A stretch of 62,000 nt of DNA from Glandiceps talaboti (taxonomy: Eukaryota; Hemichordata; Enteropneusta; Spengelidae): assembly GCF_964340395.1 (NCBI RefSeq), contig NC_135559.1, positions 3,795,001 through 3,857,000 on the forward strand, given 5' to 3'. Shown here one piece after another: positions 13,301 to 24,304 of this stretch (positions are counted from its first letter, which is position 1; each line of letters opens with the position of its first letter). Under the pieces are notes generated by a model. It was not told the DNA's origin, did no database searches, and saw only the letters and a list, made by a program, of their open reading frames with translations. A program made the position numbers and the translations under genes.

Positions 13301-13616
13301 GTTTGATACATGATACCATCAGAAAGCACATACAATTAACCCTAAGTTTCGATTTTGCTCCCTGAATTTTGTATTTAGTATAGACTGTAGGCTACAGTAC
13401 ACATGGAACACATTATCGATTGTGAGTTAATGAATTTGGTTTCAACTATAGACATGCAGTGGAGACCCTCCACTGTCTATGTTTCAACTGATGTTAAAGA
13501 TGAATACACATGTAACTTTAATGTACTTGTAATAACTGAATTTTAAAGCAAGATGTTGAAAACACAATAGTGGAAATGAAACAATGCAGATTGTAGGAAT
13601 GTCCAGCTTCTAAGTC

Positions 13617-13880
13617 TATTGGGCCTAAAAAAGATTGTTTTGTTCTGGTTACCTGATTCCACCTAGTTTTTCACTACCAACCCTAAATTTTTATTTACAC
13701 ATTCAAGAAATTATAATAAAATCGCAAAAATTGTGGTCTTGCTAGAAACACATGAAACACATGAAAAAAAATGAAATAAAAAAAATCAACCTACCCCATC
13801 TATTCTAAAGTTGAGAGTAATCGGAACCACACAATTTTAGACAGTTGAGAAGACAATTATAAGCGCAAACTACATCCTTG
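13617..13880 (-). mobile_element. MITE-like repeat, copy A
   Basis: Read on the minus strand, the left part contains GTGAAAAACTAGGTGG and GGTAACCAGAAC followed by AAAACAATC. It matches 36520-36605 on the plus strand. The two ends of this copy are imperfectly inverted: a CTAAAA...GGTTACC block on one side faces TCTAAAATTGTGTGGTTCCG on the other. A short non-autonomous DNA element fits best. Confidence 0.55.
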
Positions 13881-14185
13881 AGGAAAACAGGTCTGATTAG
13901 GCTGCCATTCTTTATATACGAGTAAAACGGCGAGGGATCACCAAACGACTGCGTATCATGCACATTTTATGTTCCCTAACAACAATTTAGATAGATAAGA
14001 AACAGGCTTCCCACAGACCACTCATTACAAATATAAACACAACCACATTCCTGCTGACAAGCAGGCACTGTATGTGTACACACATATCACTTGTAACTTT
14101 GAATCTGAATACACTTCTATGTGTCAAAATCTGAGCTTGTAATGTGATGACTTTCAATGGCTTGTTATTCCAAGGATGATGTGTG

Positions 14186-14202
14186 TGTGTGTGTGTCTGT
14201 GT
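14186..14202. repeat. (TG)n microsatellite
   Basis: A short TG run embedded in unique sequence. Confidence 0.8.
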
Positions 14203-14453
14203 ATCAGTAGTTACCACTACATGTAAATGCTGTATTTATTAATTTATGATATTGAAAAACACACAAAATACTGAATATAATTAGAATCCTTCTAATTCTC
14301 ATTACCTAAAATAGAATTCTACCACCTAGTATGTGATAAAAATAGTGATCATTCATTTCTAGGTTGACACTTGAACACTCTACATGAGTTATATGTATAT
14401 GTATGAATTTAAAGTCAGTAATCTTGTTCTATTTTGATCCTTTAGCTTAATAA

Positions 14454-14627
14454 AGGTACCAACTACCGAACACTGTCCGCTCTGCACCGAGTATTGTGAC
14501 TTTCAAATTAAGACTAAAGACATACCTTTTTGAGAGAGCTATAAATCTGTAACATTTTCTATTGTAAAATGTGAGCATCATTGATGGATACTAGATGCTA
14601 TATAAATCTCTTTATTATTATTATATA
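14454..14627 (+). mobile_element. 5'-truncated LINE: end of reverse transcriptase frame and 3' tail
   Basis: The frame ending at TAA 14550-14552 reads LPNTVRSAPSIVTFKLRLKT over 14463-14522, then YLFERAINL and stop. The pattern LP..vRsa.s...FK..LKT.LF is the usual carboxyl end of non-LTR reverse transcriptase ORFs. The 3' UTR is about 75 bp, includes TGCTATATAAATCTC, and ends in a TTA-repeat tail typical of these elements. The frame is closed by TAA just upstream, so only the last 30 or so codons survive. It is a dead copy with no protein made. The clade cannot be fixed from so little. Confidence 0.75.
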
Positions 14628-14845
14628 GGCAAAATATCCAAAAATTAGAATAACATTTTGCAACATTTATATTCACCCATACCACACATAATCACTAATG
14701 GTGGAGGAAAATGTACAAATATTGAAATCATGTACATTTGTAGTAGCAACATTACAGAGATATGATGCCAAAACACCTCATATATTGTTTAACTGCAAAT
14801 AATGTTAACTAGGCTGTCACAGTTCCTTGGCCAATAGACCTGTTG

Positions 14846-15151
14846 CCAGTTCCAAGATGCATTGCGCATCTCTCCACACAATGCCATGTATTGTGTATGC
14901 ACCGAGGGGTTTGCATGTGCTACTCAGGGGGATGTTTGTCACCTGACCATACCCTGCATTCACCTGTAAAATCACTGTCTGTCATTGACAACGTTTAGTC
15001 ACTGTTCTATAAAACCACTCATACTAAAGAGGTCAGTATGTCTTCCCATCATTTCCTGATGAAAATATTATTTCAAGCATACTAAAGATAGGAGAAGACT
15101 AAATGTAACAACACAAGTGACATCATCTCGCGCAATGCATCTTGGAACTGG
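14846..15151. mobile_element. Element bounded by 22-bp perfect inverted repeats
   Basis: CCAGTTCCAAGATGCATTGC at 14846 (22 bp with the next two bases) is exactly inverted at 15130-15151. The outer flanks do not pair. The roughly 306-bp span contains a small ACACAAT/ATTGTGT hairpin at 14876-14897. A MITE is likely, but I could not see a clear target-site duplication. Confidence 0.6.
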
Positions 15152-15154
15152 AAA

Positions 15155-17370
15155 ATCGACTATGCACAACTTGTGCATCAAATCAATGAAGTGTTACTCT
15201 CACGGTTCTACATATTTAACTTTCAAGGGATCAACAATATTTCGTCACTGCATCAGAATTGAAAGTGTTTGCAGATATTGCTTGATAATAGGAGGGCATC
15301 AGAAACATATATTGCCCACATAGTAAAGAATGCATATAGAGAAAATATGTTTCTATACATTCAAAACAACTGTGACTTTAGCATACTCTCCTTTTTTGAT
15401 TCAGGAACAAATGCCACAAACTATGAGGCAAACAGGGTATATCTTGTTTCATGTGTGTTTCATTCAAAAGGGCAATAAAATACATAAAAGAAGTGTTTGT
15501 CGTCATACATATTTTACCCAGTCTTATATCACTGGGCTACCTCATTGGGCCCACCTGGATTTTTCATTATTTCATGCTAATTAACAATGTATGTGCTTAA
15601 GCTTTGTACATCTATAAGGTATGAAATATAAATCAAAAGATCGACAGGCGGTGTTTGATTTTATTGGTGAAATCAAACCAAGCTGCCTAAGTTATTATTT
15701 ATGGAGCTCACTTGTATGTGCAAACAGATGCATTTATTTTGAATTTTCACATGGATGAATTTCATTTACTTGGTGGGTATACAATCAAGTTCTCATATAT
15801 TTTCAGTCACTTAAAACTTATGCAGTTGTACATTATAGTAGCACACATGATAAGGATCATCTACATTATAACCACACACATCAGCTCTAAGGAAGTAAAT
15901 TATCTTGGCGCAATCGTACATTAAAGCATCACATCAGCTCTAAGGAAGCATATATATTTGAAGTGACTTAAAAGACATGACTGGCTAGGTTTTCATATTG
16001 GTGTTTAAGATCAAGTCAACCGTTGCTAGCAGAAAATGTTCCCTTTTCATTATTTTGTGCAAGCCGTGAAGTGAACAAATCACAAATATGTCAGATTTAC
16101 TTTGACTCAACTTGATGCGCAGTCTGAGAATCATGTAGTAATTACATAATTGGGAAACACCTTTTAGTCTTACTTTTGACATGCAGGTTTATATGCAGTC
16201 TGAGTTCACACACAAAATTATAGAAAAATAAGGTATGTGTGGAATAATTGCAAATTTTACAGGATTTTTTCCTTATTCAAACTTTGCAAAAATGCTTTAT
16301 ATTTATTTATCACAGCTGCATGGGTTGTACCAGTTTGACCTAAAAATATGGGATTCAATCTATGGATGAGATCAAGATATATAATGCACATCTATATTTC
16401 AGTTCACTGGTCCACAAAATACATGAAATATAAGCAATGTATAAGTCTACAGTACACCACCATTTTTTGGCTTTCTTTTTTCACCATATAATCTTTCTAT
16501 GCAAAATGCTGTAATATACTTATCCTGTGTCAGCATTGTCAAATTTTATATATTCTTAATTATTATTCATCAGCCCTCGCCGCCCCTTTACCCATTGTTC
16601 TAATTCTTCCGTGTTCTATACTGTATCCTTTTTACTCTGTGTTGTTTTGCATTTTGTTTTAAAAATAATTTTAGAAAATAATAAAGAGAAATGGAGATAT
16701 TTTTATGATCTGGTATTGTCTTGCCCAATGTGATATACTCGTGGAAAGAGACAGAGGGGTGGAAGACAGCACATTATACTTTAATAGCTGTCGAGCCAAG
16801 ACCTGCAGTGCAATAAAGGAAAGTAACAATGGAAAGCTAAGGAGTGATGAGTCTCAAACATGATGAGGTTTTGGAAAGCAGTAAACAATTTACTATCTAA
16901 ATTATCCAGAAGTGTTATTTTATCCAAAACCTGTTTTGATGCTGTGACTATCCTGACTTCATTTATTACAGTGAACAAATTCAACACAGTGGCAAGCAAT
17001 CAAGTTAACAAGGTGAATACAGAGACATATATCATATTCTCTGATCCCATTATCTTTCACACATAAACAACCTTGTCTTAAATTGGAATCTCATTTCACA
17101 CATCTTAGGAATGGCTACCGGTAGGTGTCCGTCAATAATAGAATCTCCTAGTTTCTCTCATTTTCTTCATCTTTGAAAATATCGAATGGATTTAGACTTC
17201 CTGCCTGGCAGTCAGTCACTTTAATCAGTTTCAGCTCAAAGTGATGTTTCACAGAGGGATATACTATAGATTACAAAATATGCTTTTTATTATCATATCT
17301 CACAGCTAGAGCTGGAATAATTGAGTGAGGGTTGTTTTATCTCAACTTTACAATCGCTCACCCCACCACC
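15155..17370. other. No gene recognised
   Basis: There are short open frames only. The motif CATCAGCTCTAAGGAAG occurs twice, near 15882 and 15933. A 10-bp hairpin (GTTTGATTTT/GAAATCAAAC) lies near 15650. An AATAATAAAGAG end with a pyrimidine-rich leader at 16570-16690 could be the 3' end of an old retroposon but is not diagnostic. Confidence 0.35.
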
Positions 17371-17377
17371 CATCATT

Positions 17378-17407
17378 CCCCCCCCCCCCCCACACACACA
17401 CACACAC
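17378..17407. repeat. (C)14(AC)n compound microsatellite
   Basis: A run of about 14 C is followed directly by CA repeats. Confidence 0.95.
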
Positions 17408-18714
17408 TTTATAAAAATGCAGATAACATCCAATTATGTACAGTAATTAATTCTTTTCAGGTATAAAGTAACAATTTCTAAGAAATTTTAGGATATACAT
17501 CCGGAACCTTAGGCACACAGTTACTCTAGATTAGAGAGATATTAACTTCATGTAGAAGTGTATTATTATTTTATTCCCAGCAGATAAGTCTTCTATCCCT
17601 TTCACAATTCTTTCAAATGCTACCGAGGTGAACAGAACTTGGTACCGATATATCTATATGCATTTTATCAGTATATACATTGCTTGTCTACAAATGCAAG
17701 GTTATATTATTCTAATTGTTACATTGATAACTTTGATTAATTTCTACATCATATGTTTGAAAAATATTGACGATAAACTTAATGAAAGCAATGAATTAGG
17801 TGGGTGACCACATGTGGCCTTCTGAAGTTACTCTATAAAACACTCAGAATTGTATTCAGGATAATTTTACTTTTTCTGCAATGAACTTATGTCTCTGCTG
17901 TCTCTATATCCTTCATTCTTTCAACCTGATGTCAGCTTTAAGACTCCAGAGAATGGTGATGCATCAAAGTCAGGAACAGAATCTATTGATCAATGTTACT
18001 GACCTGTGACCTTTAATGCTTACAAATACATAGATGCCAATCTTTGATTGGCTTAAAATTTACATTTGGCATTCAACTAACCAATCAGAATCATCACTGG
18101 ATACTAAAACCTTGCAGAACAGTTTTGATTACTTTCTATACGTCAATGAAGCTTGACATCTCAATAAATTTACAAAACATTGCTGACATGAAATTGATTA
18201 TCTTTCAGATATCCCAGACAAAATTTACAGCAGTTTGAAACTTTGACATTTAATTTATAAGACAGGATCAATATGCCACAGTTATAAAGTCTTTGCTTAA
18301 AAATCAACATTCCTTGCACTTGTCAGCTGTATGAAATAGAGTAAAGTTTATTTCCAAATCAAATGTTTTGTTTGGCTGATATTTGAAACACGTCAAAAGA
18401 AATAACACAAAACTGACATAATGTTGCTCTTGGTATGTGTTACTCTAGCGGCTCATTCAATTCTGCCAACTTTAAAGCAGCACTACCTACAACTGGAACA
18501 TTTTTTGAAAATGTTTTATATCTATTTATTTGCCAGAGGTCAAAAAGAAAACAAAATTTACATATCAAGTGAGGAAAATGAATTAATAAGTAAACACATC
18601 GGCAACGAAAAAATAAATAAAAAATATCTTTAAACTTCTGGCTGGACCACAAAAATAGTTCAAACTAGTCGGGTTTGTGGCCCAAGGAAAACATAATATT
18701 TACATATAACATAA

Positions 18715-18800
18715 AAGACAAACAAAACAAAACAAAACAAAAGAAAAAGCAAAATAAAAAAAAACTGACAAAAACTAAACACAAACAAAACATATGCATG
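18715..18800. repeat. A-rich (AAAAC)n-like tract
   Basis: This is a low-complexity A/C tract. Just upstream, near 18643-18680, GGACCACAAA pairs with TTTGTGGCC as a short hairpin, so the tract may be the tail of a small element. Confidence 0.6.
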
Positions 18801-19012
18801 AAGTGCAATGTCTTAATACAAATAATTATGCCTGTCGGATATAATATTATATGTTAGTTCCGCACCCAAAAATCAGCACTCCAATGAATCAATGATTTTG
18901 TACTAATAGATAAAATAAACCTGCTAATTAAGATGCACACTTTCTAATTATACTTTGAACAATTTTCAGTAAAATTGTTGGTTGTCTGATCGAAAATAGT
19001 AATCCTAGTTAC

Positions 19013-19167
19013 AGCCAGTGCAAGTTTAAAAGCAACTTCAGGTTGAATTGCACCAAAGGCACCATCAAGGGTTTGCACCACAGATGATGTCGGCAGTTTT
19101 TGTCGGCAAGCTTCTGAGCACAGATTCACAGGTCTTATTAGAAGGCTAAGGTATCTACTAGATGCAT
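19013..19167 (-). CDS. Weak candidate exon of unknown gene
   Basis: On the minus strand a good acceptor, CTTTCATTCCTAG, precedes position 19167. The frame is then open for about 74 codons to TAG at 18944-18946. It reads with ordinary amino-acid use (SSRYLSLLIRPVNL, then PEVAFKLALAVTRI). A possible donor GTAACT follows position 19013, or the exon could run on to the stop as a terminal exon. I do not recognise the product. Against it, the donor is weak, no neighbouring exon is identified, and open frames of this size arise by chance in a window this long. The strand agrees with the better exons at 35.1 and 47.6 kb. Confidence 0.25.
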
Positions 19168-19937
19168 CTAGGAATGAAAGTTTATCAGACATTAGATTCA
19201 AAGTTACTTGTAAATGATACAGAAATTAAAGTTACAGAAAGTTACACTGATACATTGATTTTCTCTTGGTATCTGTTACCCTTACATATCAGGTGAATGA
19301 AACAACTAGTTTATTGTTAAATCTAGCTATTTATTTGGATGGTGAAACAGGCATACTAAATTACACTAATTTGTTGGTATTGTTTGTTATCTTCAAAAGA
19401 CGATATTTCTGACACGTTATCTAGTGCATGACATAGAATAATAAAGTTTTAATCACGTAAGTGCTGTATTGCTTGACAAGTAAAACACACAATGGATTAC
19501 TGTGATTCACTGGTTTTCTTGTTATCTGCACCAGACTGTCTCGTTGAATTATATTATAATACATGCCAGGAGACATGATATGGATTAATGGACTAACAGT
19601 ACCTAACCCGTCACTTTTCCGGGTTATAAATGAATTAAACATGGTTGCTAGATCTAAGGTTCAGTTATCCTGATATATACCAAGACGGCAATTAAAACTA
19701 AACTTTTCTTGTCCCAAAACTAACTATGCACGCACTCTACAAAGAACACCTCTCACTATATAAAGCAGTTATTCTATTTAATTTTGCCAATTAAGTCGTC
19801 ATGTTAGGAGGACTCTAATGAAATATACTGTCCTTATTGTACAGACTAATACATTTCCAAAGCAATAATGTAAGAGCTATAGTATGCATGTACCTAAAAT
19901 ACAACAATTGTAGCTGTTCCAAAAAACATCAGCAACG

Positions 19938-20020
19938 CTTTTATCAGTTTGTTTATGTCTGTGAAAGTATGTACATGATACTATAACTAACTTTCACAGA
20001 TATAACAAACTGATAAGAAC
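19938..20020 (+). ncRNA. Hairpin of pre-miRNA size
   Basis: The arm TTATCAGTTTGTTTATGTCT followed by GTGAAAGT pairs with ACTTTCACAGATATAACAAA followed by CTGATAA. This gives a stem of about 27-28 bp with one bulge and one G-U pair, and a loop of about 20 nt. Length and regularity fit an animal pre-miRNA. The strand is arbitrary because the structure is palindromic. I do not recognise a known miRNA seed. A short palindromic MITE is the main alternative. Confidence 0.35.
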
Positions 20021-20384
20021 ACAGCATGAACCTGCACCAGAGGTATCTGCTATAATTGGTTTTGTATGTATGTCAGTTTGATATAGTGATAAAGAGAAGA
20101 CTTTTCGGCACCTTCAAAGCCAGTTTTAATTGTCCACCATAACATTCTGATCACAGCCATCTCTAAATAACAGCTGCAAAACTTGTAATGTAAAATGAAA
20201 GAGTCTTATATAGACACTTCGTAATAATTGTGGTTTTATTTCCATAAATGACAAGGCACAGATGTACAGTATGTGGTCTATTTCAGCTGCCATATGTGCA
20301 GACTGAATTATTTTACACCTACTTGGAATTAGTATAACCCTAAAGAACAATTTCTAAAAAACCCTGTGTTTGATTACAGTTAAA

Positions 20385-20673
20385 CAGGGCTTGAAATTAG
20401 CAATAGTCTCATGCCCACAGACTACCAATTCTTGTCATGAGTCTACCATAATTTACAGCCGGTAGCCCACTGTCAGGCTACCACTGATTATGTGATGAAG
20501 ATGGAAGATTTATGGACATGAAAGTATTTTAATAACACACATATTTCCAATAGAGGAAATCTGTTTTCAGTTCAGGAATATCGGACTACAGGTCACAATC
20601 CTTGGGCAACCAATTTCAGAAATTGGTAGCCCACTATAGGACTACCAAAGAAAAAAGTTAATTTCAAGCCCTG
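20385..20673. mobile_element. hAT-like MITE
   Basis: It begins CAGGGCTTGAAATTA and ends with the exact inverse, TAATTTCAAGCCCTG. Subterminal GGTAGCCCACT motifs occur on both sides. CAGGG termini are usual for hAT elements. The flanking 8-mers (CAGTTAAA and TCAGCATA) do not match, so the target duplication has decayed or the edges have shifted. There is no transposase. Confidence 0.75.
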
Positions 20674-20859
20674 TCAGCATAGCGATTGTATAAAATATTC
20701 ATTATACTCATATCTACATGTTAAACCACAAGGGTTTTGAGTTGACTATTAACTTCATGGACAAGGTCACTTCAAGACATTTGCATGAGTATTGATTATC
20801 ACTTTAGCAATGTTTACCAAGGTCCACATATCAATTTATAATTTTCACATATCTCATTA

Positions 20860-21110
20860 CTTTCACAAACAAGAATGCTTTTCTCGACATATTTCAAGAC
20901 CCTTGCCAGTGCCTCAATATAGATTTTTGTTTTCAGCCCACTGTTAGTCTCAGAAAAACCTATGAAAATAATACCCAGACGTCTCAGTTCGAAATCATTT
21001 TTCACTATCAATGTTTTTCCCTCAAGAGATTTTACAACACTTGCAAGTGCCTGTAGTATTTCACAGTACATATTTTTCTTTTTAGCACACATTTATTCTC
21101 AGACAAGCCT
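20860..21110. repeat. Diverged tandem duplication, about 135 bp unit
   Basis: CCTTGCCAGTGCCTC near 20902 corresponds to ACTTGCAAGTGCCTG near 21040, with similar flanks (TCTCAGAAAAACCTA against TCTCAGACAAGCCTA). The minus strand is open for 92 codons across both units, and the peptide repeats loosely (QALASVVKSLEGK; EALARVLKYVEK). The frame could be a relic of a repeat-encoded protein or chance. Confidence 0.55.
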
Positions 21111-21239
21111 AGGAAAATTAAAATCAGTGACTTTTAACAAAGCAACTCAAGAATACTTTAATGGAAGGAAGATATACTGTATATTGTACTTAATGAATAT
21201 CTGAAAATCACGACTTGTTAGTTGAGCACAAAAATATTT

Positions 21240-21480
21240 AAACGATTAAGATTGAAAGTTGTCATATACATATAATAATTTACATTTATTTGTAAACAAA
21301 AAATGTCAAAGATATGAAGATTGAAAAATCTTGCATTCATGACATTAAAAAGTACCTATGTATTAAAACAAAAAGTATAAATGATGGAGACTGATTAAAA
21401 AAGTTCCTTTGTAAACAACAAATATTTTTAAAATGCAGATTGAAAGATGACATTTAACATTTCTTTGTAAGCAATAAATC
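21240..21480. repeat. Degenerate repeat of about 65-70 bp
   Basis: Phrases like AGATTGAAAG and CATTTATTTGTAAACAA recur three to four times with heavy divergence. Confidence 0.45.
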
Positions 21481-22065
21481 AGATGAATGGAGAATTTACA
21501 AACTAAAGGTCACAGCATGCTTTTGTAATTTGAAAACATTTCACGATATTCAAGCATTCAATTTCTCTAAATTGATAGGCACTCCACATCCTGTACATAT
21601 CTGACTTGTATTTTCAATTATTAGGATGGCACGCACGACTATGAAACCATTTTTCAACTTTACGTCACTTTTTAGACAAAATGTAAAAGCCACTAGACTT
21701 TACTTATAGTTCATTGTAATTCCAAGATCAAACCAATAATGGCACCTTGCTTTTAATGCATGTGACAAATCAACACATGAACACTGTTCTGTCTAGTAAT
21801 TTACAGACTACTTTTAGCAGTGAGACTTGCCAAACCTCTGACATACATACAAATTAGAAATTTTCATTAGCAATAAACCCTTAAGAATGCCTTATGGACC
21901 ACACAGTCAAAATCTGATAACATATCTTTTTTTGATTTTATCATTTTCACTGATGTTAAGAGATCTTGTGAGCCTGAAAGATATCAGTTGTTGGAAAGTT
22001 TGACATGACACCTGACAATCAAGGGAGTTTCATTGGTTTTATCGGTCTTTCTTGTCTTACTTCAG

Positions 22066-22258
22066 GTCACATAGATCAATTTATCTCAAGTTCTACAACA
22101 TATCCACAGAGACTTTCAGAAATGAAATCCCCTATAGCTTTGTAAGGGAAGAATGTGGAATTGCAGAAGTTAGGATCTTGCTGTCAATCACATCTGACAG
22201 CAGCCTTTGTGAACAGTTTTTGGTTTGTTCAATGCATCAACCCATTAAAGTCAAATGA
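22066..22258 (+). CDS. Candidate terminal exon of unknown gene
   Basis: A strong acceptor (CTTTCTTGTCTTACTTCAG) ends at 22065. After one leftover base the frame is open to TGA at 22256-22258. It includes SIYLKFYNISTETFRNEIPY and then FVREECGIAEVRILLSI, which reads like real protein. The other two frames from this acceptor close sooner. I do not recognise the family. The exon would be phase 1 at its 5' side and would encode the last 63 or so residues. No polyadenylation signal is obvious immediately after the stop. No upstream exon is identified, and it lies opposite in strand to the 35-47 kb gene candidate. Confidence 0.3.
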
Positions 22259-22497
22259 AATATTTTTTTGAATGTGTGGTTATTTGTTATCAATGCATTG
22301 CACAGAATATCACAAAGCCATCTTTTTTATTCAAGTAATTTCTATATATCATATGAAATTTACACCACCATACCACACAAACGCTGTTAGTGTCACTACA
22401 TGTATATGTGTTAGCTATCATAAAGATAGAAAAATATAGATAAATGGATAAATTAGTAATAATTAATTGATTAATTAAAAACTACCAAACAAATAAC

Positions 22498-22531
22498 CAA
22501 ACAAACAAACAAACAAACAAACAAACAAACA
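22498..22531. repeat. (AAAC)n microsatellite
   Basis: Eight or more perfect CAAA units. Confidence 0.95.
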
Positions 22532-23079
22532 CATAAATATAATTCATACCAGAGTGGAATCATTTGAGAATACTTGCAAATTAATTTTGAACAAACAACA
22601 TAAAGCCTACAGTGTGTATAGAAACTCAAAGACAAACTTGAATGCATTTCATTTTAACATTTCAGTTATGGATGGCCACATCTTTCCAACACTGACTACA
22701 AGTTTCAGAAACTGATCTATTTGCAAATATGGAAATCATACTTCAGATATGTAAACAAAGCTACATTTTCATTACCAAACAAAAGTCTGATTTTTTTCTA
22801 AACACATTACATCTACAATAACATGTGTATAACAGTACAGTTGGTAAATTTTAAATATCAAATTTATCAAATAGCGCCGTGCATGCATCCATGCAATCAT
22901 GCAGAGTAAACCTGTTACATTACCATATACACCCAACCTACGCACAGAAACAGTATAATTTAGGACTATACAGATAAAGAAAACACGTGGGAATGCATAA
23001 TCACAATTCTGCATACAAATTTACTTTAAAATATCAACTGAAATGAACTTTGCTCCTAAATTACAGAAGGCACTATGAC

Positions 23080-23330
23080 ATAATTCAATTTGGAGACTTC
23101 CTCCTTTTGAAATTTGTACACTGTAAGTACTGGGGGCGTCATCAGAAACCAATATGCAACCCTAAGATTATGCACTCAATGAACACACCACGCATGGAAT
23201 ACCACATCAAAGAGACTGATTCATTTTGGAGTCCTTCGTTTTGAAATTTGAGGGCCTGCAATTTTAAATACTATAAAAGACATATATTGTAGCACTAAGG
23301 TTATGCACTCAAGGAAGACAGCAAGTATTG
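23080..23330. repeat. Diverged tandem duplication, about 140 bp unit
   Basis: AATTTGGAGACTTCCTCCTT near 23089 parallels ATTTTGGAGTCCTTCGTTTT near 23222. AAGATTATGCACTCAA parallels AAGGTTATGCACTCAA further on in each unit. Confidence 0.6.
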
Positions 23331-23689
23331 AACAGTGCATCAAACACACAAATAAGACCATCGATTTAAACTGTTTGTTAATTCAGAATACAGTTTCCTG
23401 TTTCATGACAACATCAATAAAGTGTGATGGCAACAACTGTACAAGAATCGTTGTCTAGTGATTTCATCTATAAATGTGGTATTTGACATTCACAGAATGC
23501 TATTAGGGTATTATCTCCAACAACATGACACTATCTATATAGCAAGAGACCATTCCATTGCTGTGGAATCTTATATTTGACGGATCTGATGAGTTCTAGT
23601 CTGAGTAATTCCTCCCAGGCTTACACTTATAAATCAGTGAGAATCATATTATGTCACAAGTACATCACTGAGTTCACTATTTATTTCAC

Positions 23690-24300
23690 CATCTCCCTCA
23701 CAAAAGTAACCTTTTCACCATACATGTACTGTATATGTATTGCCTCTTGGCTGACACAAATATGTATTAGTAATATCACTGACAAGTCCATCATTTCACA
23801 ATTTAATCATCACATCTTTCTCTATACTTTTCACCATGTGTGTATTGCCTCAAGGCTCATAGAAATATTTCACTAGAATGGTAATATTATAAATAACAGT
23901 CACAAGTCCATGAAAATCTGTTTACTATAATGTTACTGTTACAAATTACATACTGCAATCATAAGTTGATGGAAATATTAGGTACTAGAATGTTATTATT
24001 ACAAATAAGACATATTAAAAGTCAGTGAAACTATATCTACTATAAAGTTGTTATTACAAATAACAGTCACAAGTCCATGAAAATGTATACACTCTAATGA
24101 CTATATAATACAAATAAAAGTTACAAGTCTTTAACAATATATATTTTATCACCACATATCTCTTACTATACTTTTCACCATAATTTTAATAGATATATTG
24201 CCTCTAGGCTAGTAAAGAATGTTACTTTTACAAATAACAGTCACATGGCAATGGAAGTATTTTTTTCCTGTAATGTTACTATATGTTAAAAAGTCACAAC
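23690..24300. repeat. Degenerate array of about 57-bp units
   Basis: ACAAATAACAGTCACAAGTC and variants recur about every 55-60 bp from about 23.88 to 24.25 kb. Two longer units, each with CTTTTCACCAT plus TATTGCCTC, occur to the left, and a third occurs near 24.17 kb. It is noncoding, and the 99-codon open frame at its left edge is part of the array. Confidence 0.65.
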
Positions 24301-24304
24301 TAGT

